47,995 nt of DNA from NAT127 sp041655035 (GTDB lineage Bacteria; Pseudomonadota; Gammaproteobacteria; Pseudomonadales; Porticoccaceae), in the NCBI GenBank assembly GCA_041655035.1, contig JBAZCN010000009.1, forward strand, positions 1 to 47,995, in the 5' to 3' direction. Under the pieces are notes generated by a model, which saw nothing but the letters and a program-made list of their open reading frames with translations, made no database searches and had not been told where the DNA came from. The position numbers were made by a program, and so were the translations under genes. This document shows positions 44,627 to 47,995 of this stretch, in pieces (position 1 is the first letter of the stretch; every line of letters begins with the position of its first letter).

Positions 44627-45412
44627 TCAGGACCGGAACCGTCCTCCGTCGACGATCAGGGTGTCGCCGGTGTGATAGCTGGAGCAGTCACTGGCGAGGT
44701 ACACCGCCACCCCCTCGAGATCCTCCGGCGTGCCGGAACGGCCGAGCGGCGTGCGGGCGGAAACGGCGGCATCGATCTGCTTGAACACCTCGGGGTCGGC
44801 CTGGGTCATCTCGGTGGCGATAAAGCCCGGGGCAACGACGTTGACGCGGATGCGGTGCTGGCCGAGCTCGGCGGCCATGGTACGCGCCAGGGAGTTGAGA
44901 GCACCCTTGGCCGCGGCGTAATGGCCGAGGCCGGGCACCCCGTAGAAGATCGACATGCTGCCGCAGATGATGATGGAACCGCCCGGATCGCCGCCCTCGG
45001 CGCGCTTGACCATATGGCGCGCGGCCTCCCGCAGGGTGTAGACGGCGCCGTGCAGGTTGGTGTTGAGCAGGTCGTGGTACATGTCCGAGGTCATGTCGCA
45101 GATGCTGTTGGAGCGGCTCGCCACACCGGCATTGACCACCACCGTGTCCAACCGGCCCATGGTGTTCACCATCTCGGCCATGGCGCTGGCCACCGCGTTC
45201 TCGTCGGTGACATCGACAGCCTGCCACCAGACCTTGCCGCCGTGCTGCTTCAGTTGCTCCACCGCCTGCTGGTTTCTGCCGGCATTGCGGCCCCAGATCA
45301 CCACATCGGCACCGGCCTTGGCCAGGCCCCGGGCATAGGCGAGGCCGAGGCCGGAATTGCCACCGGTCACCAGGGCCACCTTGCCCGTCAGGTCGAATAG
45401 ATTGTTAGCCAT
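44627..45412 (-). CDS. Short-chain dehydrogenase/reductase
   Basis: A 261-residue classical SDR. TGGNSGLG is the cofactor loop, NAGVAS stands at the NNAG position, and the active site has Ser in ICGSMSIFYG plus YAAAK. WGRNAGR after strand 2 carries Arg, favouring NADP(H). GGAGAG four nt before ATG 45412 decides the start over 45424. It is last in a three-gene minus-strand run with the PRISE-type reductase and sulfotransferase, suggesting it interconverts a hydroxyl and a ketone on the same substrate. Confidence 0.92.
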   Translation of the reverse strand: MANNLFDLTGKVALVTGGNSGLGLAYARGLAKAGADVVIWGRNAGRNQQAVEQLKQHGGKVWWQAVDVTDENAVASAMAEMVNTMGRLDTVVVNAGVASRSNSICDMTSDMYHDLLNTNLHGAVYTLREAARHMVKRAEGGDPGGSIIICGSMSIFYGVPGLGHYAAAKGALNSLARTMAAELGQHRIRVNVVAPGFIATEMTQADPEVFKQIDAAVSARTPLGRSGTPEDLEGVAVYLASDCSSYHTGDTLIVDGGRFRS

Positions 45413-45503
45413 GTATCTCTCCACGTTTACGTCGGTTTATTGAGGAAAAGCACTATAGGGTTCGTCGATCTTTGGGCATCGCCCTGCTGGCGCTCAACCG
45501 GCC

Positions 45504-46610
45504 CTAAGCAGGGGGAATCAGCTTCTGTTGGCGCCAGCGGCGGATCCACTTGATCACAGTCTCGCCGCTGTCCACGCAGTCGGCGAAACCCGCCTGGCGC
45601 AGCTTGATGGTGCTGGTGAGTACGGTGCGGTCGCAGTTGTTGAGGGCGAAGTCCGCCAGCGCGCAGGACTCACCGAGGAACACTTTCCAGTCCGCCGGTG
45701 CGGCGAGCTGGTGGCGCGCCACCAGCTCGGCCCAGAGCGCCGCCTGTTCGGCCACCGCCGCCACCAGGGAACAAGGCTCGGACTCTCCCGCCGGCATGCC
45801 GATCTCATCGGCGATAACCTGCCACAGGTCGGGCCAGATGTAGACGTCGCCATTGGCAATATTGAATGTCTGGTCGCGGGCGGCAGCACCCCCCAGCGCC
45901 CAGCGGACACCCCGGGCGAGCAGTTCCACATCGACCATTTCCATCACCCCATCACCGGGGACCACGCCGGGCCAGTGCAGAGCCAAACCCCGCGCCTTGC
46001 GCAACGAGGCAAACACGGCAATGGCCAGGAGGCCGTTGAGATTGCTGCCCATGCCGCCGCCGACAATGGTCGGGGCGCGGAAGGTGGTCCAGTACCAGAG
46101 CCGGCCGGCGGCCCGGTCCTGAGCCTGGCGCTGCCGGAGATAATCTTCCTGGCGGAAATAAAAGTCGTCGAATGCCGGACGCGGCAGTGATTCCCGCAGC
46201 GGTACGGCGATATGACCAGGATAATGGGGGCCATACGCCTTGGTGCCGTGGATCAGCACTACCTGCTGTAACCCTTTCGCCACCTCGAACAGGGGTTCCA
46301 GCAGGTTTTCCAGCATCTGGCCATTGCGCGCGGCGTGCTCGGGATCGGTCCAGCTAGCCACCAGGTCGCCCGGCGTTTCATTGATCGCCGCGTACACCAC
46401 ATGGGTCACCGCCCCCAGCCCCGCCGCGCCGGCCCGACAGGCGGCGGGGTCGAGCAGATCGAGCGCCAGATGGGCCACCCCGGCAGGAAGGTCCGCCGGC
46501 CGGCGCCGGGAGGCGGCAATCACCGCGCCGCCCGCGCCGGCCAGGCACTGCACCACGGCGCCGCCGACAAAGCCCGAAGCACCCACCACCAGTACCGTTT
46601 TTCCGATCAT
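45504..46610 (-). CDS. PRISE-type SDR (progesterone 5-beta-reductase/iridoid-synthase-like)
   Basis: A 368-residue extended SDR. The cofactor loop is GASGFVGGAV (10-19). HGTKAYGPHYPG (121-132) holds Lys124 at the position of the plant enzymes' active-site Lys. DDFYFRQEDYL matches their NFYYxxED, FNIANGDVYIW matches FNVSNGDVFKW, and the C-terminus VIKWIRRWRQQKLIP matches their last motif. Plant members reduce activated C=C bonds of enones with NADPH. Where those enzymes have two adjacent tyrosines (FYY), this protein has Tyr151-Phe152. An enone or enal reductase is the likeliest role; the substrate is unknown. Confidence 0.85.
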   Translation of the reverse strand: MIGKTVLVVGASGFVGGAVVQCLAGAGGAVIAASRRRPADLPAGVAHLALDLLDPAACRAGAAGLGAVTHVVYAAINETPGDLVASWTDPEHAARNGQMLENLLEPLFEVAKGLQQVVLIHGTKAYGPHYPGHIAVPLRESLPRPAFDDFYFRQEDYLRQRQAQDRAAGRLWYWTTFRAPTIVGGGMGSNLNGLLAIAVFASLRKARGLALHWPGVVPGDGVMEMVDVELLARGVRWALGGAAARDQTFNIANGDVYIWPDLWQVIADEIGMPAGESEPCSLVAAVAEQAALWAELVARHQLAAPADWKVFLGESCALADFALNNCDRTVLTSTIKLRQAGFADCVDSGETVIKWIRRWRQQKLIPPA

Positions 46611-46668
46611 TGCTTGCGCCTTAGGTTGCTTATCGTTGTGCCACAGGCAACGGCTCGATGGCCGCGAC

Positions 46669-47928
46669 TTACTTCACTTCCACCTGGACAGGGAATTTGT
46701 CGAAATAGAATTGGAAATGCTGGCGAATTTCCGCCGCATCGACGCCGAAGTCCCGCTTCAGGTTGTAGACCACCTTGCCGTGCTTGCCGCGCGGATGATT
46801 GTCCAGATAGGCGTGCAGGTCGGCCAGCGCCTCGTCGGTGAGCGGCAGGTCCGCTTTGCGGTAGATTTCTTTCAGCACCGAATCGGTGTCGGCCATCATC
46901 CGGTCGAAATACACATCGATCACCTGGGCCTCGGGCAGGGCATCCCGGTCCCGCACGCAGCGCTCCAGCAGGGTGCGGTAGCGATCGATCCAGTAATCCC
47001 GATAGAGGTCGGTATCGGGCGATTTGCGCAGGATGCGGTTGGCATAGCAGGACATGGTGATGGCCGACTGGATGGAGGCCACCGGATCGCGGTGAGTGAT
47101 GACAATGGTGGCATCCGGGAAGGTCTTGAGCAGCAGCGGCAGTTGCTCCATGTGCTGGGGACATTTCATCACCCAGCGGTTGGGCCCCTTGAGCCAGGTC
47201 AGCGCCTGCATGGCCTTTTTCAGGTAGGCATAGGTGCCGGTCTGGTCATGGTCGAGATAGTAGTCGCGCCAGCGGGGCACCTGGGCGAGCCATTCGATCA
47301 GGTAGGATGAAAAGTCGATGGCCTGGAGCTCGATATCCTCGCTGATATGGTCCGGCGAGAACTCGTGCATCGCCTTCATATATGGCAGCACCGCATCCTG
47401 CTGGGCCCAGCCCTCGGCGGCGCGGGTCCAGCGGGGGTCGACGCCATCCTCGCCCACTGTGTCCTCCTCGGTGGGAACCGGCGCGATGGCCTCCCACCAG
47501 GGCAGCGAGCGCAGCCGGGTGTCGGCACTGATCAGGTTGAGCAGGTGGGTGGTGCCGGAGCGGGGCAGGCCGGCGACGATGATCGGCCGGTCGATCTCGA
47601 CGTCGAGAATGTCCGGATGGCGCTTGATCAGATCTTCCAGGCGCAGCCTGGTCGCCGCGTAGCGGGTGTACATCTGCAGCATGTTGAACCGGGTGACATT
47701 GGTGGCACCCTCGTCTTCGTTGAGGGCCTGCACCCAGACGTCGAGGCGCTCGCGAAAATCCGCGGCGCCGAAATCCGCAAGTCCGGTCTGCTCCCGGGCC
47801 GCGGAAAGGATGCCCTCGGCGGTGACCTCCACCGGATTGGCTTCCATCGCCTTCAGTACCTGTTCCTGTAAGGGAGTCAGCACCGGGTCGTGGAGATCGG
47901 TGACATCGATGATATTGCTGTTGCTCAT
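46669..47928 (-). CDS. Sulfotransferase family protein
   Basis: A 419-residue protein with the PAPS-binding loop PIIVAGLPRSGTT (115-127) and the 3'-phosphate motif VITHRDPVASIQS. Its layout parallels the sulfotransferase at 10637-11911. ATG 47928 is used; a GTG at 47949 is a longer alternative and neither has ideal spacing. It is 58 nt upstream of the PRISE-type gene and is likely first in their operon. Sulfonation of a hydroxylated product is inferred, not shown. Confidence 0.88.
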   Translation of the reverse strand: MSNSNIIDVTDLHDPVLTPLQEQVLKAMEANPVEVTAEGILSAAREQTGLADFGAADFRERLDVWVQALNEDEGATNVTRFNMLQMYTRYAATRLRLEDLIKRHPDILDVEIDRPIIVAGLPRSGTTHLLNLISADTRLRSLPWWEAIAPVPTEEDTVGEDGVDPRWTRAAEGWAQQDAVLPYMKAMHEFSPDHISEDIELQAIDFSSYLIEWLAQVPRWRDYYLDHDQTGTYAYLKKAMQALTWLKGPNRWVMKCPQHMEQLPLLLKTFPDATIVITHRDPVASIQSAITMSCYANRILRKSPDTDLYRDYWIDRYRTLLERCVRDRDALPEAQVIDVYFDRMMADTDSVLKEIYRKADLPLTDEALADLHAYLDNHPRGKHGKVVYNLKRDFGVDAAEIRQHFQFYFDKFPVQVEVK

Positions 47929-47995
47929 GGGATATTTACCTTCGCTCACTGTTATCGTTCGAAAGCGCCCGGCTCTCGAAGGGGCTTGTTCACCA

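Noticed and set aside
1..47995. CRISPR array, insertion sequences, prophage or integrase sites
   Set aside because: No regularly spaced repeats, transposase, integrase or terminal repeats with target duplications were seen. The 13-bp inverted repeat at 35093 flanks only 17 bp and is not an element end.

Overview
The window is GC-rich, densely coded chromosomal DNA with no tRNA, rRNA, insertion sequence, prophage or CRISPR array that I could find. Gene content (tsaD, folB/folK, gcvP, holD-rimI, leuA, pssA, the Mla phospholipid-transport genes) and many lipid or terpenoid-type catabolic genes suggest a heterotrophic gammaproteobacterium, perhaps of the marine Cellvibrionales/Halieaceae/Spongiibacteraceae type. 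That placement is inferred from gene families and synteny, not from a search. Layout, left end (1-9.3 kb): a pteridine reductase with a PTR1-like Asp-Tyr-Lys triad; an Hsp20 gene preceded by an FNR/Anr-type box and an overlapping sigma70/sigma32-like promoter; a DksA/TraR-type zinc-finger protein; an ATGA-coupled tsaD-folB-folK operon on the minus strand; a uracil-DNA glycosylase-like protein; gcvP; a TetR regulator; and a small outer-membrane barrel protein. Second block (9.4-19.2 kb, mostly minus strand): a sulfotransferase-DUF1214 pair behind a nested repeat operator, then mlaF-[SDR]-mlaE-mlaD-mlaC-mlaB, in which a short-chain dehydrogenase sits between the transporter ATPase and permease genes. 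Beyond mlaF lie a luciferase-like flavin monooxygenase (+), a second related SDR, and a protein made of two exact-length copies of a 134-residue EthD unit, preceded by a 32-codon coupled leader ORF. Third block (19.3-27.4 kb): SPFH/NfeD membrane genes, a DUF523-DUF1722 protein, holD-rimI with an expanded HolD, leuA, pssA, and a Tat-exported amidase. Fourth block (27.4-37 kb): a MalT-like LuxR regulator, then a beta-oxidation operon (thiolase, FadB/FadJ-type fusion, acyl-CoA dehydrogenase) divergent from an acyl-CoA synthetase across a perfect 13-bp inverted repeat; a strong bidirectional terminator follows the synthetase. Fifth block (37-48 kb, all minus strand): a TonB-dependent receptor, secreted type-B carboxylesterase, AraC regulator and APH-like phosphotransferase in one run, with a second AraC regulator upstream; then a sulfotransferase, a PRISE-type (progesterone 5-beta-reductase/iridoid-synthase-like) enone reductase and an SDR. 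Reading the blocks together, I infer uptake and ester cleavage of a hydrophobic substrate, CoA activation and beta-oxidation, and redox and sulfonation chemistry on cyclic alcohol/enone compounds (steroid- or terpenoid-like). The substrate cannot be told from sequence. The least ordinary items are the PRISE/SDR/sulfotransferase trio, the SDR embedded in the mla operon, the tandem EthD protein, and the regulatory repeats.
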